From CAZGSD01 sp964528305 (GTDB lineage Bacteria; Patescibacteriota; Gracilibacteria; UBA1369): 51,569 bases of DNA. The stretch lies in NCBI GenBank assembly GCA_964528305.1, contig CAZGSD010000004.1, positions 1 through 51,569 of the forward strand, written 5' to 3'. This document shows, piece after piece, positions 1 to 6,960 of the stretch. Position numbers and translations under genes: made by a program. The notes under the pieces are model-generated. The model made no database searches. It was not told the origin of the DNA and saw only the letters and a list, made by a program, of their open reading frames with translations. Each line of letters opens with the position of its first letter. Position 1 is the stretch's first letter.

Positions 1-32
1 AGTATAGCAGGCCTGACTATAGATGTCCACCG

Positions 33-343
33 ACGTCTATAGACATCTATCGACACAAATAAGTAGACACCATCCCATCATAACATCGAACAGACCGCTA
101 CAACTCACCATAGCTATATAGACACCCATAGACACCCCATTTTTACGTCGATAGACGTCTATAGACATAAAAAGACACACGTCATAGCAACACCGAGACA
201 CCAGTACCAAGACGCCACAAAAGCCTAGTAGACACATCTAGACAAAGATGTAGACAGTCCAACTAGACACTAATAGACATAGACACAATAGCCGTTCAAA
301 CAAACAAAACCGCATTGAACAGTGACAGGACTTGTCTAGACAA
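33..343. repeat. Degenerate ~10-bp repeat array built on TAGACA
   Basis: The hexamer TAGACA occurs 12 times on the + strand (starts 40, 64, 119, 129, 162, 229, 239, 251, 264, 274, 280, 337). Several spacings are 10-13 bases, about one helical turn. The 14-mer ACGTCTATAGACAT occurs twice (33-46 and 155-168). Perfect palindromes include ATAGACGTCTAT (151-162) and TTGTCTAGACAA (332-343). No convincing gene lies in bases 1-380. It could be a protein-binding array, a decayed minisatellite or a sequence near a replication or partition site; the sequence alone does not decide. Confidence 0.75.
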
Positions 344-380
344 ACACAAAATAATTAATTAATAAAAATTTAATAGCTGC

Positions 381-409
381 TTGTTTAAATCAATAGCTGG
401 CTTTATAAT
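381..409 (+). promoter_or_regulatory. Sigma70-type promoter for the SLH-ybeY pair
   Basis: TTGTTT (381-386) and TATAAT (404-409) are separated by 17 bases. The expected transcript start is about 24 bases before the GTG start at 440. It directly follows the TAGACA repeat array, so the array could act as an upstream regulatory region (inference). Confidence 0.7.
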
Positions 410-439
410 TGGCCGGTCAAATAAATACCAATGTGATTT

Positions 440-1075
440 GTGGGAAAAGTTTTTAAATTTTTAACCATAGCTCTGCTGACAGCGCTGCCTGCTGTAGCTA
501 TGGCGCAACCGCTAGAAGATGTCGACCCCGCAGATTTGATAGGGAGAGGGGAGGCGGTAGCTATGACGGTGGAGCAGCTGGATTTAGCCGGCCGAAATGG
601 TGAATTTTTAAATATATGTGATAGTGACTTGTCTGCCTGTACTTTTGTTTTTAGTAGCCGTAGCAAATTTGCCGACATCAACCTGGAACCACTGATACTA
701 TACCCTGATGTTTATCCGGCTTATCGCTATTACCTGGCCATTAATCTGGCTACCAAGCTTGATCTGGTGCGAGGTTATTGGGAGGAGGAAAACAGCCCTT
801 TTCGCCCAGAACAGCCGATTACCAGGATAGAAGCACTGAAACTAATACTGGGCGCCAGTGGTAAGCTGCAGTGGAAAGAGCGATTTGAGCTGGTCAATGA
901 GGTGCTGGATGATGGTCAATTGCCCGTCAATCTCACTGGCGCCAGGGCGTGGTGGCACTCCCGATATTTGCTTAAGGCCCTGCAATGCGGCCTCTGGTCA
1001 CTGGACTGGAATTGGCTAACGGACGCCCCTGTGACGAAGATGGAATTCGCCAATATGCTGGAGAAAGTAAAATGA
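440..1075 (+). CDS. Secreted protein with S-layer homology (SLH)-like domains
   Basis: A 211-residue protein with a clear Sec signal peptide (hydrophobic residues 6-20, likely cleavage after AMA at 22). Residues about 77-140 resemble an SLH repeat: an F-x-D-I start, an aromatic-rich middle, and an 'ITRIEALKLIL' helix. A second partial unit ends the protein near residues 193-210 (VTKMEFANMLEKV). SLH domains usually anchor proteins to cell-wall polymers, so an exported envelope role is likely. The start is GTG at 440; the nearby ATG at 431 is followed at once by a stop. The last four bases overlap the ybeY start (ATGA), so the two are co-transcribed. The exact role is unknown. Confidence 0.75.
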   Translation: MGKVFKFLTIALLTALPAVAMAQPLEDVDPADLIGRGEAVAMTVEQLDLAGRNGEFLNICDSDLSACTFVFSSRSKFADINLEPLILYPDVYPAYRYYLAINLATKLDLVRGYWEEENSPFRPEQPITRIEALKLILGASGKLQWKERFELVNEVLDDGQLPVNLTGARAWWHSRYLLKALQCGLWSLDWNWLTDAPVTKMEFANMLEKVK

Positions 1076-1551
1076 TTAAATTATTGATAGAAAATCTTGC
1101 CGAAATCAAAATTCCAGCCCGCTTGAGGTTGAACTTTTTTTTGAAAAAAACTTTGCAAACCTTGAAAAAAACTTCACTCAACGGCCGTATAGAGGTCTTT
1201 TTTGTTGGTGAAGAACAGATTAAATCTCTAAATAAAGACTATCGTGGTCAGGACAAAGTTACTGATGTGCTTTCTTTTTCGTTTTTAGAGGGGGAGAGCT
1301 TCCCGGGTGATGACTTGGTCGGCCAAATATTTATAGCGCCTGAAATCGCCCAAAAACAGGCTGAGGAGCGGGGGCTTAATTGGCGGGAGGAAATCGAATT
1401 TTTAATGGTGCATGCCCTGCTGCATATCTTTGGCCATGATCATGAAGATGCTGTTAGTTTTAAAAAAATGTTCGCCCTGCAGGCTAAAATCATGCCTGGT
1501 CAAAAGTGGGAGCATTCGATACAGCAAATTTATCGGGAATCTTTTGATTAA
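1072..1551 (+). CDS. ybeY: Endoribonuclease YbeY
   Basis: A 159-residue protein, the usual length for this zinc-dependent endoribonuclease, which acts in 16S rRNA 3'-end maturation and ribosome quality control in bacteria where it has been studied. The metal site H-x3-H-x5-H is intact at H114, H118 and H124 (HALLHIFGHDH). The upstream family motif is present as YRGQDKVTDVLSF at about residues 57-69. An in-frame start exists at 985, but it lies inside the preceding gene; ATG at 1072, overlapping the preceding stop as ATGA, fits the family N-terminus. The 3' end overlaps the convergent PRC-barrel gene by 62 bases. Confidence 0.95.
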   Translation: MIKLLIENLAEIKIPARLRLNFFLKKTLQTLKKTSLNGRIEVFFVGEEQIKSLNKDYRGQDKVTDVLSFSFLEGESFPGDDLVGQIFIAPEIAQKQAEERGLNWREEIEFLMVHALLHIFGHDHEDAVSFKKMFALQAKIMPGQKWEHSIQQIYRESFD

Positions 1552-2044
1552 TGGGAACTTTTAACAAAGAGTCTTTGACGACTATCTCAGCAGGCCTGAT
1601 GACGACGATTTGATTGTAATGAATTAGACGGGTAGAGCCTCGCCATAGCCACCAGCCGGACCGGGTCGTGATGCTGGCTAAAATCATGGAACTGCTGTGT
1701 ATAGTGAAATCAATTACACGCCCCAAGGGCAAACCACTCTCGGTGCGGACTTTTTTCTTTAACAAACCAGGATGATTAGTACTCAGCAATTGATCTAATC
1801 TAACCAAATCCTCTCTCTGACAGAGCTCATAATGCAACCCCAACCGTAAATGGGTTGCTCCCCAGTCCACGACATCTTGCGGGGCGATGAAAGCGGCCCG
1901 CCGCCGGCCGGCGCGCTCAAGCAACTCCAGGGCTAGGAGGCGGCCATTGTCGGGATTGATCCAGACGCGGCGCAGGTGGCCGACCGGCCGGCGGCTAGCG
2001 TCATAGACTATCGTCCCAGCAATTTGTGCGTGAGCTATGTACAT
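1490..2044 (-). CDS. PRC-barrel domain protein (two barrels)
   Basis: A 184-residue protein with two PRC-barrel-like halves: residues about 5-75 (IAGTIVYDASRRPVG, then a stretch ending LLALEL) and about 95-160 (RTESGLPLGRVIDF). PRC barrels are small beta barrels found in RimM and in photosynthetic reaction-centre H subunits and serve in protein or RNA contacts. No catalytic residues are apparent. I chose ATG at 2044, which starts directly at the first barrel; a TTG at 2080 would add 12 residues. No clear Shine-Dalgarno sequence precedes either. The gene converges on ybeY and overlaps its last 62 bases. Function unknown beyond the fold. Confidence 0.7.
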   Translation of the reverse strand: MYIAHAQIAGTIVYDASRRPVGHLRRVWINPDNGRLLALELLERAGRRRAAFIAPQDVVDWGATHLRLGLHYELCQREDLVRLDQLLSTNHPGLLKKKVRTESGLPLGRVIDFTIHSSSMILASITTRSGWWLWRGSTRLIHYNQIVVIRPAEIVVKDSLLKVPINQKIPDKFAVSNAPTFDQA

Positions 2045-2132
2045 GCTGAGAGCATATAAAAAAGCGGCCTGGTATGGCAATGGTTTATTGGTAGTTTATA
2101 TATCAGTGATAATTAAATCTACTTACTAGTAG

Positions 2133-2438
2133 CTAGAAAGTTCGGAAAAAGTCGTATCTCACACGATTCAGCTCTGTTCTTGTTGCTATGACAATAGCAA
2201 TAACAGCCTCCTTGTATAGTAGGCAGCTAACACTATCGTCTGTAACCACTCCTGAATAGGCCAGTTCTCCTAATTTAATTTCAAAATAGGGATGCATTCC
2301 TGTACCTGAAGGCAAATCATCCCTTTCACAAATAAAAGTGTAAGTTTGATAGAAAAAGTCGTCAATTAGGGGTTGAACGTTAGCCTGCTCACCCGTATTA
2401 ACTATAATTGGATCTGGTATCGATGTAGAGATTTTCAA
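2133..2438 (-). CDS. Small hypothetical protein
   Basis: A 101-residue predicted protein with no signal peptide or membrane segment and no motif I recognise. Its TTG start overlaps the stop of the upstream HAD-hydrolase gene by four bases (TTGA), which supports translational coupling and a shared operon. Composition is mixed alpha/beta, with a hydrophobic strand (EAVIAIVIATRTEL) near residues 77-90 and an aromatic C-terminus. The non-ATG start and lack of a recognisable family make this the least certain gene of this cluster. Confidence 0.5.
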   Translation of the reverse strand: MKISTSIPDPIIVNTGEQANVQPLIDDFFYQTYTFICERDDLPSGTGMHPYFEIKLGELAYSGVVTDDSVSCLLYKEAVIAIVIATRTELNRVRYDFFRTF

Positions 2439-3274
2439 TTTTTAAGAGCTGATTGAATCATTTTATTGATATCTGTGAAGCCCTCTTCCACCACTACATG
2501 ATTGAATTTACCTTTACCGCCTAACTCAGACGCCCGGGAGGACTCCTCCTGATCCAAGAAGCCGATGGATAGTGTTTGTGTGGCCGGAAAGCCTTCGACC
2601 ATACCCAGGTCGCCGAGATTGTTTCCCAGTAGTAAAACCTTGGTTCTTGTTTGTACAGCAGCGTAAACAGTGGGGAAATCCTGGACAACGGTTTCATCTT
2701 TGTTTAAGGAATGTATCATTGGCTGATGATAGCCCTTGGCATGCCCCTGCTCGTCCCAGATGAAGCGATTGACGATGTAGTGAATATTGGGAAAATCGGC
2801 CTGATTATTTTGGCAATAAATAGGGATAACCTCTCCCAGCCCGGAAGCGGATAAAATTACCACGGGGACATTATGCTGTGACATGAGCTGCAAAAATTCA
2901 ACTGCCCCGGGGCGCCATTGAATAATTCCAGAATTGGCTAAATCCTGTAGATGTTGACGTCGCAAACCGGAATCAATCAATAATTGTTTATGCCTGGTCC
3001 ACCACTCCTGCATACGGGCTTTACGTTCTGTCAGACTCAAAGTGTTGTCTTTTTCGAATGGCCCATACTGCTGATGCAAGGCGTGAGCCTGTTCACGATA
3101 GGCTGGCGAGAGGTAATCTGGATTATCGCGCAGAATGGAAATAAGGGATGGCGTTTTTTTGCCCGCTACGTATTCTTGGGTCAAAGTGCCATCAAAGTCA
3201 GCCAGGACATGTACCCGCTCCGGGCCGGTGGAAAATAGATCGGTGAGACTGGAGTCCAATTCTTTATTTTCCAT
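2435..3274 (-). CDS. HAD-superfamily phosphatase, pyrimidine 5'-nucleotidase (UMPH-1/cN-III)-like
   Basis: A 279-residue protein with the HAD nucleophile motif ADFDGTLT (D26 nucleophile, D28 acid/base), a cap region rich in aromatic and charged residues (about 50-130), motif II serine in LSASGLGEV and a motif IV variant LLGNNLGDLGMVEG. This order, and the GDLxM-type motif IV, resemble eukaryotic cytosolic 5'-nucleotidase III and UMPH-1 relatives, which dephosphorylate pyrimidine monophosphates. Substrate is not provable from sequence. Motif IV has N-N where the family usually has D-S, with the second acidic residue D retained. It starts with ATG at 3274 and is coupled to the downstream small gene. 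Confidence 0.75.
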   Translation of the reverse strand: MENKELDSSLTDLFSTGPERVHVLADFDGTLTQEYVAGKKTPSLISILRDNPDYLSPAYREQAHALHQQYGPFEKDNTLSLTERKARMQEWWTRHKQLLIDSGLRRQHLQDLANSGIIQWRPGAVEFLQLMSQHNVPVVILSASGLGEVIPIYCQNNQADFPNIHYIVNRFIWDEQGHAKGYHQPMIHSLNKDETVVQDFPTVYAAVQTRTKVLLLGNNLGDLGMVEGFPATQTLSIGFLDQEESSRASELGGKGKFNHVVVEEGFTDINKMIQSALKN

Positions 3275-3323
3275 AAGTTTGGTGGTGAATTAAGCAGAAT
3301 CTGGCTGAAATTGTATGAACTGG

Positions 3324-3905
3324 TTAGGTCTGTGGATTTTTTGAAGTCCCTCTTTGTAATAATTGATCCAAAAGCTGACACTCTTCAGTAGCCAATTCCG
3401 TGAGGGCAATAGTGACTGGTGTTTGTGAGAAATCGATGATTCTGCCTTGTTTTTGGGCCAAAGCAAAGGCGGCGGCTCGATGATGGCCTTCCAGGCAGAC
3501 GACTTGTCCCAGATCTTTTCTGATCAGGCCTATTAAATCTGTGGCGAAGGGTAAGCCCTTCATGATGGATAGTACCGCGTCGTGATTACTCCATTCCTGA
3601 TATTGCTCAGGTATTTCCAATAATTCTTTAAAAGTAGTTTGGTTTTTGCGCTCTACCCTAGATTGCCAACCGCCAAAAGGTCCGATGAGCATGTCTGGAA
3701 TTTCTACTAGAGGGTTTTCGAATTGAAAAATTTGCCAGTCGCGATTTGCCGCATCGAGTTGCTGCGCAGTAAAAGATCTCCAGGACTCCCAATCGGGCCA
3801 GCCTTTGGCTTTGGTTGCGCATTCAACCCAGGCGGGATTATTGGCTTCACGAGCATGCCATCCGGCAAAAACTTCTGGCCAGGTTGTGTCTTTGAGAAAT
3901 TTCAT
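3324..3905 (-). CDS. ParB/sulfiredoxin-fold-like protein
   Basis: A 193-residue protein. Residues 138-150 read CLEGHHRAAAFAL, matching the G-x-H-R signature of the ParB/sulfiredoxin-like fold, where this motif binds a nucleotide. The preceding LIGLIRKDLGQVV gives the expected strand-helix context. No DNA-binding helix-turn-helix is evident, so this is probably not a chromosome-partition ParB; similar small proteins are often annotated only as ParB-like. The first ~70 residues are Trp-rich. The frame stays open upstream through the tRNA-Pro gene, but ATG at 3905 starts cleanly after the tRNA. Function unknown. Confidence 0.6.
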   Translation of the reverse strand: MKFLKDTTWPEVFAGWHAREANNPAWVECATKAKGWPDWESWRSFTAQQLDAANRDWQIFQFENPLVEIPDMLIGPFGGWQSRVERKNQTTFKELLEIPEQYQEWSNHDAVLSIMKGLPFATDLIGLIRKDLGQVVCLEGHHRAAAFALAQKQGRIIDFSQTPVTIALTELATEECQLLDQLLQRGTSKNPQT

Positions 3906-3915
3906 GTTGATTGAA

Positions 3916-3992
3916 TGGTCGGGGAGCAGGGACTTGAACCCTGGACCTCCTGGTCCCAAACCAGGCGCGCTAGCCAACTGCGCTACACCCCG
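3916..3992 (-). tRNA. tRNA-Pro (anticodon TGG)
   Basis: A cloverleaf can be folded on the minus strand, with an acceptor stem CGGGGTG/CTCCCCG (one U-U mismatch), anticodon stem CCTGG/CCAGG and a 7-base loop TTTGGGA holding anticodon TGG. The T arm contains GGTTCAAGTCC. The CCA end is encoded (3918-3916). It lies between the NUDIX gene and the ParB-like gene on the same strand. Confidence 0.95.
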
Positions 3993-4063
3993 ATGGCAAT
4001 GTTTACCGATGATATTCGCTACGAGCGGCAGAATTCTAAGGTATGGGTATGCCTAAGTCAAAC

Positions 4064-5089
4064 TCATTTCCGGCGGCGGGCGGGGACAGGTGATGTGGTG
4101 GTGGTGACAGAGGTGCGGGCCAGGGGTGGACGGGCTGTAGTGTTTGAATACCGTGGTGCAGATGAGGACGGGGTGGAAACACCTAAATCTTCTGGCAGCC
4201 TGGGAGGCGCGGGGATAATTCTGGCGGTGGCGGTGCGAGTGAGACTGCATGTGGCGGCGGCTGGAGTGCTGGAAGGCATACGGGCAAGTGGCTGACCGTC
4301 GCTGTCTATAATTGTAAAATTGGGCGTGGATGAGGGCATTGCCGGCTCTCGAATGTCATAATTGCCATTTTTACCAAGACGTCTGTATTCATGTCCCAGA
4401 CGCTGTAATTGCACCCAACCTTCCATTAAATTTACTGGCAAAGTTAAAGCGGATAAATACTGCCGTACACGGTGAGGTCTATTGATGCTTTTGATATAGC
4501 GCTCGTACAGCACCCGCAAATGATGCTGGTAGAAATATTTATTTAGTGGAATAGCATTATGTACACCCAGGAACCCAATCCCCTGCAGCTCATCAGCGTT
4601 AATGATAACTTCTCTAGTAACGGCCTGTACCAGATAAATAAGATGATGCCTGGCCCGCCCCTGAATTTCCATCAATTCGAGCATGCTGGCCATGTCCGTA
4701 TCAAGTCCCAGCTCCTCTTTGACCTCACGGGCGATAGCTAGACGTACTACCTGGCGAAATAAACCTATATCCTCCTCGTCCAGAGATGTAATGGTTTTGT
4801 CCATGATATGAGTAGCTCCAGCCTGCTCATAATCCTGTGCATCAATCTTGCCTCCGGGCAGTGAAAAACGCCCCTGGTGAACCAAACCAGTAGCATAATA
4901 TTGACGTTTAGCCATGTTGGTATCACCTTTTTGTGAAGCGCCGGCTTGTTTTGCGGCAATGGTTGTTAAAACCTCTCTTCTGTAACGGTCTTTAGCATCG
5001 CGCACCAGCAAAACCCCTCCCTCCTCCCCATGAGCTGTTTCGATCACCGCCCCCACGCGAATAGGTTTTGTTGATAGTGATTTGCCCAT
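4064..5089 (-). CDS. NUDIX hydrolase with an insertion in the Nudix box and a Ser/Thr/Pro tail
   Basis: A 341-residue protein. Residues 78-80 (PGG) and 121-130 (REVKEELGLD) are the two ends of a Nudix box, which binds divalent metal for hydrolysis of nucleoside diphosphate-linked substrates. In the canonical box (G-x5-E-x7-REUxEExGU) these are 13 residues apart; here about 40 residues separate them, so the box carries an insertion of roughly 27. The REUxEE glutamates are intact. Residues about 150-265 are a helical extension. The last ~70 residues are Ser/Thr/Pro/Ala-rich and end in a basic cluster. ATG at 5089. The substrate cannot be assigned. Confidence 0.75.
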   Translation of the reverse strand: MGKSLSTKPIRVGAVIETAHGEEGGVLLVRDAKDRYRREVLTTIAAKQAGASQKGDTNMAKRQYYATGLVHQGRFSLPGGKIDAQDYEQAGATHIMDKTITSLDEEDIGLFRQVVRLAIAREVKEELGLDTDMASMLELMEIQGRARHHLIYLVQAVTREVIINADELQGIGFLGVHNAIPLNKYFYQHHLRVLYERYIKSINRPHRVRQYLSALTLPVNLMEGWVQLQRLGHEYRRLGKNGNYDIREPAMPSSTPNFTIIDSDGQPLARMPSSTPAAATCSLTRTATARIIPAPPRLPEDLGVSTPSSSAPRYSNTTARPPLARTSVTTTTSPVPARRRK

Positions 5090-5142
5090 GTGAGCTATAA
5101 CGCTTTAAATACTGATTACATAGCAAATTGACGAGATTTGTC

Positions 5143-5182
5143 AATCAAAAATCCCCTGCCGGGAGGGAGGGGATTTTTGATT
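5143..5182 (-). terminator. Rho-independent terminator after the VirB2-like gene
   Basis: A perfect 15-bp inverted repeat (AATCAAAAATCCCCT at 5143-5157 and its complement at 5168-5182) with a 10-base loop. The A-tract/T-tract flanks the GC core on both strands, so it can act in both directions. It lies just after the stop at 5215 of the leftward gene. Confidence 0.85.
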
Positions 5183-5214
5183 TTTTGTTTTAATTTTGTC
5201 TAAATTTGCTCTAA

Positions 5215-5607
5215 TTAAGCGTTGCCCGCACCAGCTGTAAGGATGGTTGAAACGAAGGCGAAGGATAATAGGATAACGATTAGACCGATGGCTGCTTGAG
5301 TAAGTATTTTTTTACCTTTGTCATAGCCCTCTCCGCCACCGGAGGTGAGCATTAAGACGCCGCCGTAAATGACCATTAAAACGGCCAAAAGTCCTAAGAA
5401 TCCGAGGAAGAAATTAACTACGGTCAAGACCAGTTCGCGCAGTCCGCTTTTACCGCCTGTGGCTCCCTGAATGAGGGCAGGGTTGTCGTTGGCATTGATA
5501 AATCCACTACCGCTACCGCTCTGAGCCATAGCTAAAGTGTAGCCATAAAGCGTGGTTCCAGCTAAAGTGGTTAGGCCAGCTCCTGCTTTTGAAATGAGAC
5601 TTTTCAT
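5215..5607 (-). CDS. VirB2/TrbC-like small two-helix exported protein (pilin-like)
   Basis: A 130-residue protein with a signal-like N-terminus (likely cleavage after AMA at 28), a Ser/Gly linker, then two hydrophobic helices (about 58-88 and 100-125) joined by a short basic loop (GGGEGYDKGKK). This is the topology of VirB2/TrbC-type conjugative pilins. In Patescibacteria many such stand-alone genes occur without a full type IV secretion cluster, and none is seen here, so a pilus role is inference. ATG at 5607 is chosen because the -10 box at 5643-5648 lies between it and the farther start at 5652. Same type as the gene at 47718. Confidence 0.75.
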   Translation of the reverse strand: MKSLISKAGAGLTTLAGTTLYGYTLAMAQSGSGSGFINANDNPALIQGATGGKSGLRELVLTVVNFFLGFLGLLAVLMVIYGGVLMLTSGGGEGYDKGKKILTQAAIGLIVILLSFAFVSTILTAGAGNA

Positions 5608-5642
5608 ATTTACTGTTGGTTTAAATTGACTTATTTCCTTAT

Positions 5643-5671
5643 ATGATAGCAATAAATTGATTAAAAATCAA
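5643..5671 (-). promoter_or_regulatory. Sigma70-type promoter for the VirB2-like gene
   Basis: Read on the minus strand: TTGATT (5671-5666), 17 bases, then TATCAT (5648-5643). The transcript would begin about 30 bases before the ATG at 5607. A palindrome TTGATT-TTT-AATCAA covers the -35 box. Confidence 0.65.
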
Positions 5672-5730
5672 CTATCTACCTGCCATACAACCTATTTATA
5701 CTAGATAAGACTTATTAATTTCAAGACGAA

Positions 5731-6870
5731 GTGGAGATAATAGCACGCATATTAAAGGGGGATGAACTGGCTAAATGGGACGAACTGGTGGCAGGAAGCC
5801 CTGTGGGAGGGGTTGGTGGTGATATACATCAATGCAGTGATTGGGGACGATTTCAGCAGACGGCGCGCGGGGAGGACTGGCGATGGTGGGTGGTGGGGAT
5901 GTTTGAGATACGGAAGGGCGCGGCGGGCGGGGACGAGAGATTGATTGGTGGGGGGCTGGTGCTGCGGCGAATGATGGGTATGGGGAAAAGCTGGTTATAC
6001 TGCCCTAAAGGACCTTTATTGGATTATCATGGCCCGCTGATGGAGATGGCTGTGCAAGCTTGGTTGGAGGCGGTGGAGCGGCTGGCGCGGCGGGAAAAGG
6101 TAGTTTATTTGAGGGTGGAGCCGGGGTTGGTGGTGGAGGGGCCGGCGGGGTTTGGGGTGAAGGTTGGGGTGGACTGGGAGCGCTGGGGAATGCAGCCGGC
6201 TCATGCCCATTATCAGCCGGAAAATACTTTAGTGGTGGATTTGCGGGAGTCAGAGGAGGGAATTTTGGCCCAGATGAAGGCCAAAGGGCGTTATAATGTG
6301 CGCCTAGCGGAGAAGAAGGGCGTGGAGGCGCTGCGAGCGGGGGATAGTATTAACTTGGAAGATGGCGTGAAGGCTTTTCATGGATTATTGCAGGAAACTA
6401 CGGCCCGGGATGGTTTTGGTGGGCATACCGCCAATTATTATCTGCAAATGCTGCATTGTTTAGGCCATGAGAAAGCAGAGCTTTATTTAGCCCGTTATCA
6501 AGGTGAAATTATAGCCGGGGTATTGGTGACGTTTTTTGGAGGCAGGGCTATTTATTATTTTGGCGCTTCAGGGGACAAGCATCGCAATGTGATGGCGCCC
6601 TATCTGCTGCAATGGAGGGCCATGCAGGAGGCTAAAGCCCGTGGCTGTGAGTGGTATGATTTTTTGGGGACGGCGCCACTGCGAGTGGAAGATGGTGACG
6701 GAACGGCGGGCGGGGAATTTAGTTATGACTCCGGACATCCGTGGGCGGGGGTGACGGCTTTTAAACTGAAATTTGGCGGACATGCGGTGAATTTTGGCCC
6801 CGGGGCGGAAATGATTTATGAGAGGGGGTGGTATAGGGCTATTAAATGGTTGAAGAAGTGGCGGAGATAA
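5731..6870 (+). CDS. FemAB-family aminoacyltransferase (peptidoglycan bridge formation)
   Basis: A 379-residue protein of the FemABX family, two GNAT-like domains that use aminoacyl-tRNA to add residues to the peptidoglycan stem peptide or to other acceptors. Family signatures seen are KGRYNVRLAEKKGV (about 183-196), the YYFGASGDKHRNVMAPYLLQW block and YDFLGTAPL, followed by the C-terminal GVTAFKLKFGG motif. Length fits the family without the coiled-coil arm of Staphylococcus FemA. The GTG start at 5731 precedes a typical N-terminus. The gene is isolated between a leftward VirB2-like gene and the converging giant-protein operon. The amino acid added cannot be read from sequence. Confidence 0.88.
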   Translation: MEIIARILKGDELAKWDELVAGSPVGGVGGDIHQCSDWGRFQQTARGEDWRWWVVGMFEIRKGAAGGDERLIGGGLVLRRMMGMGKSWLYCPKGPLLDYHGPLMEMAVQAWLEAVERLARREKVVYLRVEPGLVVEGPAGFGVKVGVDWERWGMQPAHAHYQPENTLVVDLRESEEGILAQMKAKGRYNVRLAEKKGVEALRAGDSINLEDGVKAFHGLLQETTARDGFGGHTANYYLQMLHCLGHEKAELYLARYQGEIIAGVLVTFFGGRAIYYFGASGDKHRNVMAPYLLQWRAMQEAKARGCEWYDFLGTAPLRVEDGDGTAGGEFSYDSGHPWAGVTAFKLKFGGHAVNFGPGAEMIYERGWYRAIKWLKKWRR

Positions 6871-6890
6871 ATTGCGTTAAGGAAATTTTT

Positions 6891-6941
6891 GCGGATCTGC
6901 ACGTGAATTCGAAAGTGTCAGCTTTTGCTGAAAAAGCAAGG
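6891..6941 (+). pseudogene. Relic of an HNH-nuclease gene like the one at 23351
   Basis: TCTGCACGTGAATTCGAAA (6896-6914) is identical over 19 bases to 23929-23947, inside the HNH gene. In the same reading frame this stretch reads LHVNSKVSAFAEKA, against LHVNSKIPLFLGKA in the intact gene, so the similarity continues at protein level beyond the exact match. No start or other recognisable part of the gene remains. It sits in the short gap between two convergent genes, consistent with the remains of a duplicated or lost nuclease gene. The relic is short, so a shared conserved DNA element is an alternative. Confidence 0.55.
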
Positions 6942-6960
6942 CCAGGTGTGGGCGGTAAAT

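Noticed and set aside
1..345. CRISPR-like array
   Set aside because: The repeated unit is only 6-14 bases, spacing is irregular and units are degenerate; there are no uniform repeats and spacers, and no cas genes nearby.
3915..4295. Rightward reading frame over the tRNA and the NUDIX 3' end
   Set aside because: It runs through tRNA-Pro antisense and the low-complexity NUDIX tail; its protein is compositionally odd and has no start signals.
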